Positions 24,899-33,172 of a stretch of DNA of 33,554 bases are shown here, one piece after another. The DNA is taken from the NCBI GenBank assembly GCA_011389835.1, contig JAABTO010000013.1:1-33554 (forward strand), read 5' to 3'. The position numbers and the translations under genes were made by a program. The stretch's first letter is position 1, and every line of letters begins with the position of its first letter. This stretch comes from Desulfotignum sp. GTDB lineage: Bacteria; Desulfobacterota; Desulfobacteria; Desulfobacterales; Desulfobacteraceae. The notes under the pieces are model-generated. The model saw only the letters and a list, made by a program, of their open reading frames with translations. It was not told the DNA's origin and ran no database searches.

Positions 24899-26395
24899 AT
24901 GAAACATGCCGTGCTCATCAACAACGCACACATCGAAAACTTCAGTGTCAGGCATCTGGGGGCGTATCTGACATCCCGGGGATTCCGGGTGTCCATCATT
25001 CATTATGAAAGCCGCAAGGAGTCGGTGTTTGAGCCGATGCCGGCACAGGCCCTGAAGATTCTGGCCAGATACTGCAAAGACTGCGATATAGTGGGTATTA
25101 CGGTTCTGACCACCCATCTGGTGCCCCGGTGCCGTCAGATCACAAGGTATCTGAAAGACCGGATCACGGCCCCGGTGATCTGGGGCGGCCCGCCCGTGAT
25201 TGCCGATCCAATGCAGTTTTTGAATTATGCCGACCTGGTGTGTGCCGGAGAAGGGGAAACCGTGATGGAACAGCTGCTGGAAGGGGTGCCGGTCGATCAG
25301 ATCCCTGGTCTGGGATTTGCGGCGTCTGACGGCGGTGCCGTGGTCAATGACCTGCCGCCCATGCTGGATGTCAATGATCTGCCCATCCCCCGGGTGGACC
25401 TGGAAAACGGGTATGTGCTGACCGAATCCGGCCTGGTGCCCATGAAAGGCAAGGTGCCGTCCACTTTGTCTACCTACAGCGTGCTTCTGGTCCGGGGATG
25501 TCCCTACAGATGTGCCTACTGCCTGAACAGCCGGCTGAGGCAGGTGTTTGAACGCAAAGGTCCGTATGTGCGCAAAATCGATGTGGACCGGGTCATCGAG
25601 GAACTGGTGTGGGCAAAAGATAATATTCCTCAATTGAGGCGGATCATTATCGATGATGATGATTTTTTCCTCAATTCCGAAGGCCGGATGACCCGGTTTC
25701 TGGACCGGTACATGAAAGAGATTCGCCTGCCCGTGTTTTATATCCAGGTCAATACCCGGCAGATCACCGAAGCCAAGCTGGATATTCTGGTGAACAGCGG
25801 CCTGGACCTGCGGTATCTGAAAATCGGGCTTCAGTCCGGCAGCCAACGGATCAGCAAAGAGATCTTCCATCGCCCCCTGAACCGGGAAACCTACCTGAAA
25901 AAGCTGGAAATGGTGATGCAAAGAGGCATCCGGGTGATGATCGACGTGATTTCGGACAACCCCTATGATACTGTGGCGGATAAACATGCGGTGCTGCGGT
26001 TCTATCTGGAAATTTTGAAGCGGATTCCAGACCCGCCCATCGAGCGGCCCGTGAAAATCTACGACCATAAGCTGATGTATTATCCAGGCACCCCTCTGTA
26101 TGAACGGGTGCTGAAGGACGGGCATATCAGGGACGATTACGTGGATCAGGTCCTGCTGAAGCGCAGTACCCTGCGCCTGCACCAAGAAGACCGGGACCAT
26201 GATGCCCTGATGGTGTCGTGGTTCAATACTGCGGCCAATCGAAAACTGTTTCACCGCACGGCTCACATGCTGCTCCGGATACTGGCGGTGCCGCCGGTGT
26301 TCAGGGCTGCGGTCCGGTACCGCCTGGCCAAAGTCCTGAACCGGGTGTCCCAGATTCCGGCAGTGGCGGGTGTGCTGGAAAAAAACAGAGCATAG
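24899..26395 (+). CDS. B12-binding-domain radical SAM protein
   Basis: The 498-residue product has an N-terminal cobalamin-binding-like Rossmann region (VLINNAHIENFSV, VGITVLTTHL, APVIWGGPPVIADP, AGEGE), without the DxHxxG cobalamin ligand motif. A radical SAM barrel follows, with the cluster motif CPYRCAYC (Cys201, 205, 208) and typical VNTRQITEAKLDIL and LKIGLQSGSQRI segments. Members modify diverse molecules such as lipids, tetrapyrroles and natural products, and many class B enzymes methylate inert carbons. The substrate cannot be told. The ATG at 24899 begins with the family's usual KxxVLINN strand. The next gene starts 68 bases later and may be co-transcribed. Confidence 0.85.
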   Translation: MKHAVLINNAHIENFSVRHLGAYLTSRGFRVSIIHYESRKESVFEPMPAQALKILARYCKDCDIVGITVLTTHLVPRCRQITRYLKDRITAPVIWGGPPVIADPMQFLNYADLVCAGEGETVMEQLLEGVPVDQIPGLGFAASDGGAVVNDLPPMLDVNDLPIPRVDLENGYVLTESGLVPMKGKVPSTLSTYSVLLVRGCPYRCAYCLNSRLRQVFERKGPYVRKIDVDRVIEELVWAKDNIPQLRRIIIDDDDFFLNSEGRMTRFLDRYMKEIRLPVFYIQVNTRQITEAKLDILVNSGLDLRYLKIGLQSGSQRISKEIFHRPLNRETYLKKLEMVMQRGIRVMIDVISDNPYDTVADKHAVLRFYLEILKRIPDPPIERPVKIYDHKLMYYPGTPLYERVLKDGHIRDDYVDQVLLKRSTLRLHQEDRDHDALMVSWFNTAANRKLFHRTAHMLLRILAVPPVFRAAVRYRLAKVLNRVSQIPAVAGVLEKNRA

Positions 26396-26463
26396 GGTCG
26401 CATGGATCTGTATAGATCACAGGCCAAGATAGATAACGGATCAAAGTTTGAGGAGAACATGCC

Positions 26464-27252
26464 ATGACAGACAGCAATTCTCACGATTACAAAGCCCTGG
26501 ATCACCCCGGAATTCTGGCGTATATTTTTCATCCCAGAGCGTCGATGCGGCCGGCAGGCCCCAATGACATTCTGATTCCGGTGGTGGACGATGTTCACAT
26601 CGGGGCATGCTTTCATGTGGCCGGCAAAAAGGCCCCCATTATTTTATTTTTCCACGGCAACGGGGAGATCGTGTCTGATTATGATGATCTGGGACCCTTG
26701 TACACCCGCATGGGCATCAATTTTTTTGTGGTGGATTACCGGGGATACGGCTGGTCCACCGGGTCTCCCACAGTATCTGACATGATGGCGGACGGGCATC
26801 GGATCCTGGATTTTGTGACGCAGTGGTGCCGGGATCAGGGATTTTCCGGCCGTCTGACGGTCATGGGCCGGTCTTTGGGCAGTGCATCCGCCATCGAGCT
26901 GGCAGTGACCCGGTCGTCCGGGGTGGAGAACCTGATCGTGGAAAGCGGTTTTGCCAGTACCGAGAGCCTGCTCCGGGTGCTGGGGATCGATCCGGCGGCC
27001 CGGGGCATCCACATGGCACCGGAACTGGACAACCGGGAAAAGATCCGTCAGTGGACCGGGCCGGCGTTGATCATCCATGGGGAACAGGATCAGTTGATTC
27101 CTTTTTCCCATGGCCAGGCCCTGTTTTCCGCCTGCCCGTCATCTGAAAAAAAACTGATACCAATTGCCGGTGCCGGTCACAACGATATTTTTCTGCGCGG
27201 TCTGGAACCGTATCTGTCCGCTGTGAAGGCCCTGATCCTGCCGGAAGCCTGA
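26464..27252 (+). CDS. Alpha/beta hydrolase
   Basis: The 262-residue protein shows a standard alpha/beta hydrolase core. The oxyanion strand is LFFHGNGE (61-68). The nucleophile elbow GRSLGS gives catalytic Ser137. A likely acid residue lies in HGEQDQLIPF, and a catalytic His in GAGHNDIF near the end. There is no signal peptide, so it is cytoplasmic. It resembles BEM46/FrsA-like serine hydrolases; the substrate is not predictable. The start is supported by GAGGAG about ten bases upstream. It may belong to the same transcript as the radical SAM gene. Confidence 0.85.
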   Translation: MTDSNSHDYKALDHPGILAYIFHPRASMRPAGPNDILIPVVDDVHIGACFHVAGKKAPIILFFHGNGEIVSDYDDLGPLYTRMGINFFVVDYRGYGWSTGSPTVSDMMADGHRILDFVTQWCRDQGFSGRLTVMGRSLGSASAIELAVTRSSGVENLIVESGFASTESLLRVLGIDPAARGIHMAPELDNREKIRQWTGPALIIHGEQDQLIPFSHGQALFSACPSSEKKLIPIAGAGHNDIFLRGLEPYLSAVKALILPEA

Positions 27253-27297
27253 AATGGGGGCCGGGACCAAAAAATAGATTCAAATTCAGGGATATGG

Positions 27298-27327
27298 TTG
27301 ACATTTTGGCCTGCAGATGGTTATACA
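27298..27327 (+). promoter_or_regulatory. Sigma-70-type promoter of the rnfB fusion gene
   Basis: A perfect -35 TTGACA at 27298-27303 is followed after 18 bases by TATACA at 27322-27327. The predicted start is near 27334, about 60 bases before the ATG at 27397. The -10 box is a four-of-six match. Confidence 0.55.
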
Positions 27328-27396
27328 GTACAGGATTATTCCGGCGCAACCGGACCGGTATCGGAAAACAACACAAAAAACCATAGAGGATACGGC

Positions 27397-29427
27397 ATGA
27401 TTCAATCGATTCTGATGATGGGGGGACTGGGGGTGGTTATCAGTACGGCCCTGGTGATCGCGTCCAAGGCGTTTTATGTTTACGAAGATCCCAAGGTTCT
27501 GGCGATCGATGATGTGCTGCCCGGTGCCAACTGCGGCGGCTGCGGCCTGCCCGGGTGCACCGCCAATGCCCAGGCCATTGTGGCCGGAAGAGCCAGCGTC
27601 AATTCCTGTGTGGCGGCCGGTGATGATGTGGCCCAGGCCATTGCCGCCATCATGGGGGTATCAGTGACCGACAAGGAACCGGAGTTTGCGGCCCCGGGGT
27701 GTTATTACGGCAATGCCAAAGCCGATCTCAACTATGAGTATCAGGGAATCAGTGACTGCCGGGCCGCTGCCATGCTTTTGGGCGGCATGAAGGTCTGTCA
27801 TATCGGGTGCCTGGGACTGGGGACCTGTGTGACGGCCTGCATGTTCAATGCCCTTTCTATGGGGCCGGACGGACTGCCCGTGGTGAATGAGGAAAACTGT
27901 ACCGGGTGCGGGGCCTGTGAAAAGATCTGCCCCAAAAACATCATCCGGCTGACATCCGTGACAAGGCGGATCATTCGGGAATACACGGTCCAGGACTGCA
28001 CCACACCCTGCCAGAGAGCCTGCCCGTCCGGGCTTGATATCCGAAAATATGTGGGATTGATCCAGGAAGGGGATTATGCCGGTTCGCTGGCGGTGATCAA
28101 GGAAAGAATGCCGTTTCCCACGGTCATCTCCCGGATCTGCCCGCAGCTGTGCGAGTTTGACTGCCGTCGGCTGCTTCAGGATGAAACCGTTGCCATCAAC
28201 GATCTGAAACGGTTTGTCTGTGATTATGAAAGAAAACAGCCTGAGCGGATTCAGCCGTATAAAGCCCCGGCCACGGACAAGACCGTGGCGGTGATCGGCG
28301 GCGGCGTGGAAGGTCTGTCGGCCGCGTATTTCACGGCCCGTCTGGGCCATGCGCCCACGGTGTTCGAAAAAACCGAAGTATTGGGAGGTATTCTGCGGAC
28401 CGCCATCGCCAGAGACCGCCTGACCATGGATCTGCTGGACTGGGATATCCAGGGGATTGAGGATCTGGGGGTCACCTTTAAAACCGGCGTGTCCGTGGGA
28501 ACCGACATCACCATACCCCAGCTGCTGATGGGGGAAGGGTTTGATGCCGTGTTCATTGCCACGGGCGGATGGGATTCCCGCATGGCCAGAAACGAAGGGG
28601 ACAACCCCACACCGCTGTTTCCTGGGGCCTGTCTGCTCATTGATCTGGTGCGCAGCGGCCGGGACGATAAAATCCAAGTGGATTGCGGTAAACATGCCGT
28701 GATCGCCGGGGGAGGAAAATATCTGGCAAAAGCTGTCGAAACCCTGCTGGCAAAAGGGGTTGAAACCGTGACCGTGGTCTCCAGAAATCCGGAAGACGAC
28801 CCGGATGTGGATCTGTCAAGCCTGGACAAAGAGACTGCGCAGGCGGTGACCGTGATTTGCCATGCCGGTATCACCAAGGTGACCGGTCAGGAAGAGGCCC
28901 TGACCGGAGTTGAAGCAGTGGATCTGATGACCGGAGAAAAACAGGAGATTGCGGCAGATACCTTGATCATCGGGGCCGGGCGGTTTCCGGAACTGGTGTT
29001 TTTGCCGGTCAAAGAAACCGATGAAACCGGTGAAATGATTGCCGGAGGCGCCTTGAAATGGGAAGGGCGTGAACTGCCCAAGAAACCGGATGTCCCGCTT
29101 CAGATCGGCCTGCTGTCAAAACAGGATGTGATCTCCGAATATCCGTCCGCAGTGGCTGCCATCAATGGTGGCCGGAAAGCGGCGGCAGCGGTGCACCATT
29201 ACATGTATGGCCTGGAATTTCAGGATCCTGACCTGTTGATCACAAAACACAGCCGGATTCAGAATGTCAATGAGATCAAACAGGTGGAAACCACGCCGAA
29301 AACCGTCTGGGATGATCTGGCGCAGCCTATTGCTGCGGCCACCGGGTTTTCCGAAAAAAATGCCCGCAAGGAAGCGGACCGGTGCCTGCAGTGCGGGTTG
29401 ATCTGCTATGAAAAACAAACAAGCTGA
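27397..29427 (+). CDS. rnfB: RnfB fused to a GltD-like flavoprotein module
   Basis: The 676-residue fusion begins as RnfB: an N-terminal membrane helix (about 1-25), the Fe-S domain CGGCGLPGC (46-54) and PGCYYG, and ferredoxin-type sites including CHIGCLGLGTCVTAC and CTGCGACEKICP (from 168). From about residue 200 it continues as GltD/NfnB: CTTPCQRACPSG (from Cys201), FAD site VIGGGVEGLSAAYF (from 299), and a late RCLQCG. The second nucleotide site is altered (VIAGGGKYLAKAVE), and the usual VFAGGD segment is missing. RnfB is the ferredoxin-linked entry subunit of the Rnf ion pump. Here no rnfCDGEA genes surround it. ATG 27397 has AGAGGA upstream, removing 33 N-terminal codons of the longest frame. 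Confidence 0.9.
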   Translation: MIQSILMMGGLGVVISTALVIASKAFYVYEDPKVLAIDDVLPGANCGGCGLPGCTANAQAIVAGRASVNSCVAAGDDVAQAIAAIMGVSVTDKEPEFAAPGCYYGNAKADLNYEYQGISDCRAAAMLLGGMKVCHIGCLGLGTCVTACMFNALSMGPDGLPVVNEENCTGCGACEKICPKNIIRLTSVTRRIIREYTVQDCTTPCQRACPSGLDIRKYVGLIQEGDYAGSLAVIKERMPFPTVISRICPQLCEFDCRRLLQDETVAINDLKRFVCDYERKQPERIQPYKAPATDKTVAVIGGGVEGLSAAYFTARLGHAPTVFEKTEVLGGILRTAIARDRLTMDLLDWDIQGIEDLGVTFKTGVSVGTDITIPQLLMGEGFDAVFIATGGWDSRMARNEGDNPTPLFPGACLLIDLVRSGRDDKIQVDCGKHAVIAGGGKYLAKAVETLLAKGVETVTVVSRNPEDDPDVDLSSLDKETAQAVTVICHAGITKVTGQEEALTGVEAVDLMTGEKQEIAADTLIIGAGRFPELVFLPVKETDETGEMIAGGALKWEGRELPKKPDVPLQIGLLSKQDVISEYPSAVAAINGGRKAAAAVHHYMYGLEFQDPDLLITKHSRIQNVNEIKQVETTPKTVWDDLAQPIAAATGFSEKNARKEADRCLQCGLICYEKQTS

Positions 29428-29481
29428 CAAATGATTATCCCGGCGGGGGTCAGATAGAAACGCCGGGAAAGAAAACAAAAA

Positions 29482-29524
29482 GGGGCCGGCATCTGAAGCA
29501 TGAGATGCCGGCCCCTTTTTTATT
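29482..29524. terminator. Strong bidirectional intrinsic terminator
   Basis: GGGGCCGGCATCT (29482-29494) pairs perfectly with AGATGCCGGCCCC (29503-29515) around an 8-base loop. TTTTTTATT follows on the plus strand and TTTTTGTTTT on the minus strand. It separates the convergent rnfB fusion and pyrophosphatase genes and can end transcripts from both. Confidence 0.93.
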
Positions 29525-29552
29525 GAGGCCTGATATATGTTTTTTTCAAATA

Positions 29553-30473
29553 TCAGCTGAACGCTTTTTCCAGATCCGGTACAATCTGTTTTTTCCGGCT
29601 CATGATGCCGGGCAGCCAGGCTTTGCCGTCTTTGGGCGCCACGCCGAACGCTTTTTCCACCACAGATTCATCCTCAGATGCCACCAGCAGCTCGGTGCCT
29701 TCCTTCATGATGTCGGTGAGCATCAACAGAACCGAATGATGACCTTTTTCCGCTTTCAGGTCCCGGATATCCTTTTCCAGGTCCGCTTTGATGCCGTCCA
29801 CGATGGACAGGTCCACCAGCTCCAGCTGGCCCACGCCCACGCCCTTGCCGCTCATGTTGAAGTCTTTGTAATCCCTGAACACCAGTTCCCGGATCGGGGT
29901 GCCTTCCACAGCGGATTTGACCTTGAACATCTCGATGCCCAGAGCTTCCAGATTGGATTCGCCGCAGATTTCAGAAAGTTCCGCACAAACGGCTTTGTCT
30001 TCATCCGTACAGGTGGCGGATTTGAAGATCACGGTGTCGGACAGAATGGCGCACAGCATGATGCCGGCGATATCCTTGGGGATCTCCACGCCCAGGTATT
30101 TGTACATGCGGGAGATGACGGTGCAGGTGCAGCCTACCGGCCAGATCCAGCATTCCAGGGGCTGGCCCGTGGTCACATCCCCGAGTTTGTGGTGGTCCAC
30201 GATCCCCAGAATATTGGCTTCTTTCAAGTCATCAGGGCTCTGGGCCAGATCGGAATGATCCACCAGATACACATCCTTGCCTGCATAGCTGGTCACCACT
30301 TTTGGAGCGGCAACGCCGAATTTGTCCAGTACAAACTTGGATTCCGGGTTGAGTTCTCCCTGAACCGCGGGGGCGATATCCTCACCCAGTTTTTTCTTGA
30401 GATCTGCCAGTGCAATGGCGGCACAGACAGAATCTGTATCTGGATTTTTGTGGCCAAATACCAAAGTTGTCAT
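29553..30473 (-). CDS. ppaC: Manganese-dependent (family II) inorganic pyrophosphatase
   Basis: The 306-residue product has the DHH-phosphoesterase signature of family II pyrophosphatases: GHKNPDTDSV (7-16) with metal ligands His8, Asp12 and Asp14, VDHHKLGD in the middle, and the C-terminal SRKKQIVP substrate-binding segment. Length and motif order fit PpaC. It hydrolyses the pyrophosphate released by sulfate activation and biosynthesis in the cytoplasm, an important step for sulfate reduction by way of APS. ATG 30473 is chosen over an upstream start because AGGAGG lies four bases before it. No CBS-DRTGG regulatory insert is present. Confidence 0.95.
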   Translation of the reverse strand: MTTLVFGHKNPDTDSVCAAIALADLKKKLGEDIAPAVQGELNPESKFVLDKFGVAAPKVVTSYAGKDVYLVDHSDLAQSPDDLKEANILGIVDHHKLGDVTTGQPLECWIWPVGCTCTVISRMYKYLGVEIPKDIAGIMLCAILSDTVIFKSATCTDEDKAVCAELSEICGESNLEALGIEMFKVKSAVEGTPIRELVFRDYKDFNMSGKGVGVGQLELVDLSIVDGIKADLEKDIRDLKAEKGHHSVLLMLTDIMKEGTELLVASEDESVVEKAFGVAPKDGKAWLPGIMSRKKQIVPDLEKAFS

Positions 30474-30500
30474 AAAACCTCCTAACTGATTAATGTCCTG

Positions 30501-30538
30501 TTTATACAAAGAGATGATGTGTTTTGTCACGCATCATC
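30501..30538 (-). promoter_or_regulatory. Pyrophosphatase promoter with overlapping inverted repeat
   Basis: The minus strand has GTGACA (30530-30525), an 18-base spacer and TATAAA (30506-30501), placing the start near 30494, about 20 bases before the ATG. GATGATG (30513-30519) and CATCATC (30532-30538) form an inverted repeat straddling the -35 box, a possible operator. Confidence 0.55.
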
Positions 30539-30656
30539 ATACGGTTTCATGCCTGCATCTGTCCGCTGCCGTGTAAAACCGGATCGCGGAAAAATGGATA
30601 GATCCTGTTAAAATCAGAGTATCTTATAGAATTTATCGGCAATATACACAAGGAAA

Positions 30657-30738
30657 ATTTTAAAAATTCAATTCGGGATTTTCTGTGGTCTGTTCAAACA
30701 GGCAGACCTGTGATATAAACAGGATTTTAAAAATTCAA
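30657..30738. repeat. Two 15-base direct repeats upstream of yhbY
   Basis: ATTTTAAAAATTCAA occurs at 30657-30671 and 30724-30738, 67 bases apart. An inverted repeat GGTCTG/CAGACC (30687-30692, 30703-30708) with an internal CTGTTCAAACAG palindrome lies between the copies. The second copy is just before the yhbY ribosome binding site. It may be regulatory or a small duplication. Confidence 0.6.
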
Positions 30739-30754
30739 GATAAAGGAAATACCG

Positions 30755-31063
30755 ATGGTGATGCAGTTGACCGGCAGCCAGCGCAAGTATCTGCGAGGTC
30801 TGGCCCATCATTTGAACCCGGGGGCGTTCGTAGGCGCCAAAGGCGTGACCCAGGCCCTGGTGGATGAGATCGAGACTGCCCTGGACGGGGCGGAACTGAT
30901 CAAGATCAAGTTTGTGGACCACAAGGACAAGGAGATCAAAGCCGGGCTTCTGGATGAGATTTCCCGGCGAAGCAACGCAGCGGTTGCCGGCATGGTGGGG
31001 CATGTGGCCGTGCTGTACCGGCCCCACACCAACCCGGAAAAACAACGGATTCATCTGCCCTGA
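30755..31063 (+). CDS. yhbY: YhbY-family CRM-domain RNA-binding protein
   Basis: The 102-residue protein is a single CRM domain: LTGSQRKYLRGLAHHLNP near the N-terminus, the GAKGVTQALVDEIETAL block, KIKF, and the late VGHVAVLYRPH strand. The GxxG-like loop region is represented by VGAKGV. YhbY binds pre-50S ribosomal particles and helps assembly. AAAGGA lies seven to eight bases before the ATG; a second ATG two codons later is also possible. The gene is followed by the YchF-like gene after 58 bases, another translation-associated protein. Confidence 0.92.
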   Translation: MVMQLTGSQRKYLRGLAHHLNPGAFVGAKGVTQALVDEIETALDGAELIKIKFVDHKDKEIKAGLLDEISRRSNAAVAGMVGHVAVLYRPHTNPEKQRIHLP

Positions 31064-31121
31064 ACAGGTCTGTCCAGGGCCGGTTTTAAACTCAAACAAT
31101 CTTAAGGAAACCCCCAATCCA

Positions 31122-32192
31122 ATGAAAGTCGGCATTATCGGCCTGCCCCAGACAGGCAAGAAGACCCTGTTTCAGATTCTGACGGGAAATGCGGCCGTGG
31201 ATCCGGCAAAGGCGAACAAGCCCGTGCCCGGGGCCGCAGATATCCTGGACTCCCGGTTTGATACCCTGGTGAAGCTGTATGAACCCAAAAAACAGGTCCG
31301 GGCCCGGCTGGACCTGGTGCTGCTGCCAAAACTGGAAGCCGAAACCATTGCCGCAGGAGAGATCTTCCGGGATATCGCGGACATGGATGCCGTCTGTCAT
31401 GTGATCCGGGCGTTTGAAGATGATGCGGTGTATCACTCTGCCGGATCAGTGAACGCGTGGCGGGATTTTGAAACCGTGAATGCCGAGCTGCTCATGCATG
31501 ATCAGATTTTTGCGGAAAAACGGATTCAGCGGCTGACCGATGAGGTGAAAAAAATCAAGGACGAGACCCGTCACAAGGAACTGGCCCTGATGCAGCGCAT
31601 ACAGGAACACCTGGAGCAGGAAACCCCGCTGCGGCTGATGGCCCTCACCTTGGATGAGGAAAAAATGATCCGCAGTTACCCGTTCATCACCCGGAAAAAA
31701 ATGGTGATTGCCGTGAACGTGGCCGAGGACGATCTGGGAAACCAGGATCTTCTGGCCCGATTCGAGCCGGCCTGTCAGGCCCAGGCCATCGCGGCCATGC
31801 TGGTGTCGGCCAAAGTGGAAGCGGAAATCGCGTTGCTGGACACGCCAGCGGAAAAACAGGAGTTTCTGGATGCCCTGGGGATCGAAGAAACCGCCCTTGA
31901 AATGCTCACCCGCCTGTGTCTGAGATCGTTGAACCTGATCTCCTTTTTCACCGTGGGCAAGGACGAGGTGCGCCAGTGGCTGGTGCGCCAGGGAAGTACT
32001 GCGCCCCGGGCCGCCGGTGTCATTCATTCGGATCTGGAAAGAGGGTTCATCCGGGCCGAAGTGTTTTCTTATGATGATCTGATTTCTCTGGGCTCTGAAG
32101 CGGAGTTAAAAAAAGCCGGGCGGTTTTTTGTGGAAGGAAAAACCTACCCGGTCAAGGACGGCGATATCCTGAACATCCGGTTTTCCGTGTAG
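31122..32192 (+). CDS. Divergent YchF/Obg-like P-loop NTPase (DUF933)
   Basis: The 356-residue product begins with KVGIIGLPQTGKKTLFQ, the YchF/OLA1-type P-loop with Lys-Lys in place of Lys-Ser. The usual second and third G motifs (including FVDIAGL) are absent; at that position the protein reads RARLDLVLLPKLE. The G4-like segment is VIAVNVAEDD, and the C-terminal DUF933/TGS-like domain is well kept (RAAGVIHSDLERGFIRAEV, DILNIRFSV). YchF prefers ATP and binds ribosomes. This copy may bind nucleotide but hydrolyse poorly or differently. ATG 31122 has AAGGA about 15 bases upstream, and the N-terminus matches the family from its first residue. Confidence 0.85.
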   Translation: MKVGIIGLPQTGKKTLFQILTGNAAVDPAKANKPVPGAADILDSRFDTLVKLYEPKKQVRARLDLVLLPKLEAETIAAGEIFRDIADMDAVCHVIRAFEDDAVYHSAGSVNAWRDFETVNAELLMHDQIFAEKRIQRLTDEVKKIKDETRHKELALMQRIQEHLEQETPLRLMALTLDEEKMIRSYPFITRKKMVIAVNVAEDDLGNQDLLARFEPACQAQAIAAMLVSAKVEAEIALLDTPAEKQEFLDALGIEETALEMLTRLCLRSLNLISFFTVGKDEVRQWLVRQGSTAPRAAGVIHSDLERGFIRAEVFSYDDLISLGSEAELKKAGRFFVEGKTYPVKDGDILNIRFSV

Positions 32193-32212
32193 CCGGTGCG
32201 GAGCGCTTGATC

Positions 32213-32260
32213 CATCCGGGGCGGGATTTCAGCCGGAACCCCGCCCCGGATGTTTTTTTT
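32213..32260 (+). terminator. Intrinsic terminator after the YchF-like gene
   Basis: CATCCGGGGCGGG (32213-32225) pairs perfectly with CCCGCCCCGGATG (32240-32252) around a 14-base loop, followed by eight T residues. It ends the yhbY/ychF-like transcript 20 bases after its stop and abuts the convergent gene. Confidence 0.92.
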
Positions 32261-32666
32261 ATTCCGGTGCGTTGGCGTGGGCTTCGGTGAGCCGCAGTTT
32301 CAGGTAGTCCAGGTCTTTTGCATCGTATTCATCCAGATCAAAGCAGTATCCATCCTCCCCTAAAAGCCCTTCGGGAATCAGGTCCCCTTTTTCTTCGGGA
32401 TCCGTGATCATTTCTCCGTAAAAACAGACCGAGAGCCACCGATTGTCCGGATCGTCATCAATGACATCCACCATGGCATACAGCGCCCGTTTTTTCTGAA
32501 GATCATGCTTCGGACGGACCGAATAACTCACCGTGGGACGGGCCACGAATTCCATCCGGGTTCTGTCCAGGGTGTTCAGGTGGGCCAGCAGTTCTCCAAA
32601 TGCCTGCTTGATCCGGGTATCATTGTCTTTCCATTCTGAAATAAATTGGTCCAGTTCTGTTGTCAT
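32259..32666 (-). CDS. Conserved hypothetical protein, acidic
   Basis: The 135-residue product is acidic with no signal peptide or membrane segment. Striking blocks are ARPTVSYSVRPKH, YAMVDVIDDDPDNRWLSVCFY, ITDPEEKGD and LLGEDGYCFDLDEYD. It looks like a member of a small conserved family of uncharacterised proteins in deltaproteobacteria (from memory). Many Asp/Glu residues in DDDPD and GEDGYCFDLDE could bind metal. The ATG overlaps the moaB stop by one base (TGATG), so it is translationally coupled as the last gene of the pyrR-moaB operon. No function is proposed. Confidence 0.8.
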   Translation of the reverse strand: MTTELDQFISEWKDNDTRIKQAFGELLAHLNTLDRTRMEFVARPTVSYSVRPKHDLQKKRALYAMVDVIDDDPDNRWLSVCFYGEMITDPEEKGDLIPEGLLGEDGYCFDLDEYDAKDLDYLKLRLTEAHANAPE

Positions 32667-33172
32667 CAGTTGTCCCTCATGTGTTTAAGCAGGTGTCCGA
32701 GTTCAGGGAAAATCAATTCGTTGCAGGCCAGTTTGCAGGCTTTGAGACTGCCGGGGATGCAGAATACCAGAACATTTTTGATAATGCCGGCCGTGGCCCG
32801 GGATCCGATGGCAGCGGCGTCGATCTCTTCAAAAGAGAGCTGAGCAAACACCGGACCGAACGCGGTGAGCGTCTTGTCGAAAAAGGGCTGAACCGCTTCA
32901 ATGGTTACATCTTTGGGACTGAGGCCGGTGCCCCCGGTCATGATGACGGCATGGGGCGCGATTTTTTCCACCACATGGGTCATCAGATTCTGGATGTCCG
33001 TGATATCATCTATGACAACCTGATGAACCATTACTTCATGGCCTTCTTTTTTTGCCTGGTTTTTGATCCAGATGCCGCTTTTGTCATCTGCCAGCGTCCT
33101 TGTGGTGGAGATGCTGATCACCGCGATCCGTATCTGCCGGAGCGCTTTATTCCTGTGTTCTTCAGTGCTCAT
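32666..33172 (-). CDS. moaB: MoaB/Mog-family molybdopterin biosynthesis protein
   Basis: The 168-residue protein has the MoaB/MogA fold: IRIAVISISTTRT at the start, the MPT-binding motif IMTGGTGLSPKDVT (about 77-90), and the conserved AGIIKNVLVFCIPGSLKACKLA region near the end. These enzymes adenylylate molybdopterin before metal insertion. Molybdenum or tungsten enzymes such as formate dehydrogenase are central in this metabolism. The ATG overlaps the upstream pyrR stop as ATGA. Confidence 0.93.
   Translation of the reverse strand: MSTEEHRNKALRQIRIAVISISTTRTLADDKSGIWIKNQAKKEGHEVMVHQVVIDDITDIQNLMTHVVEKIAPHAVIMTGGTGLSPKDVTIEAVQPFFDKTLTAFGPVFAQLSFEEIDAAAIGSRATAGIIKNVLVFCIPGSLKACKLACNELIFPELGHLLKHMRDN

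Noticed and set aside
24746-26266. 506-codon minus-strand frame opposite the radical SAM gene
   Set aside because: Shadow of the radical SAM coding sequence; no domain, and the composition is typical of antisense frames in this base composition.
29505-30485. 326-codon plus-strand open frame opposite the pyrophosphatase
   Set aside because: The opposite strand encodes a complete family II pyrophosphatase with AGGAGG and all motifs. The plus-strand frame is Phe/His-rich with no known motif.
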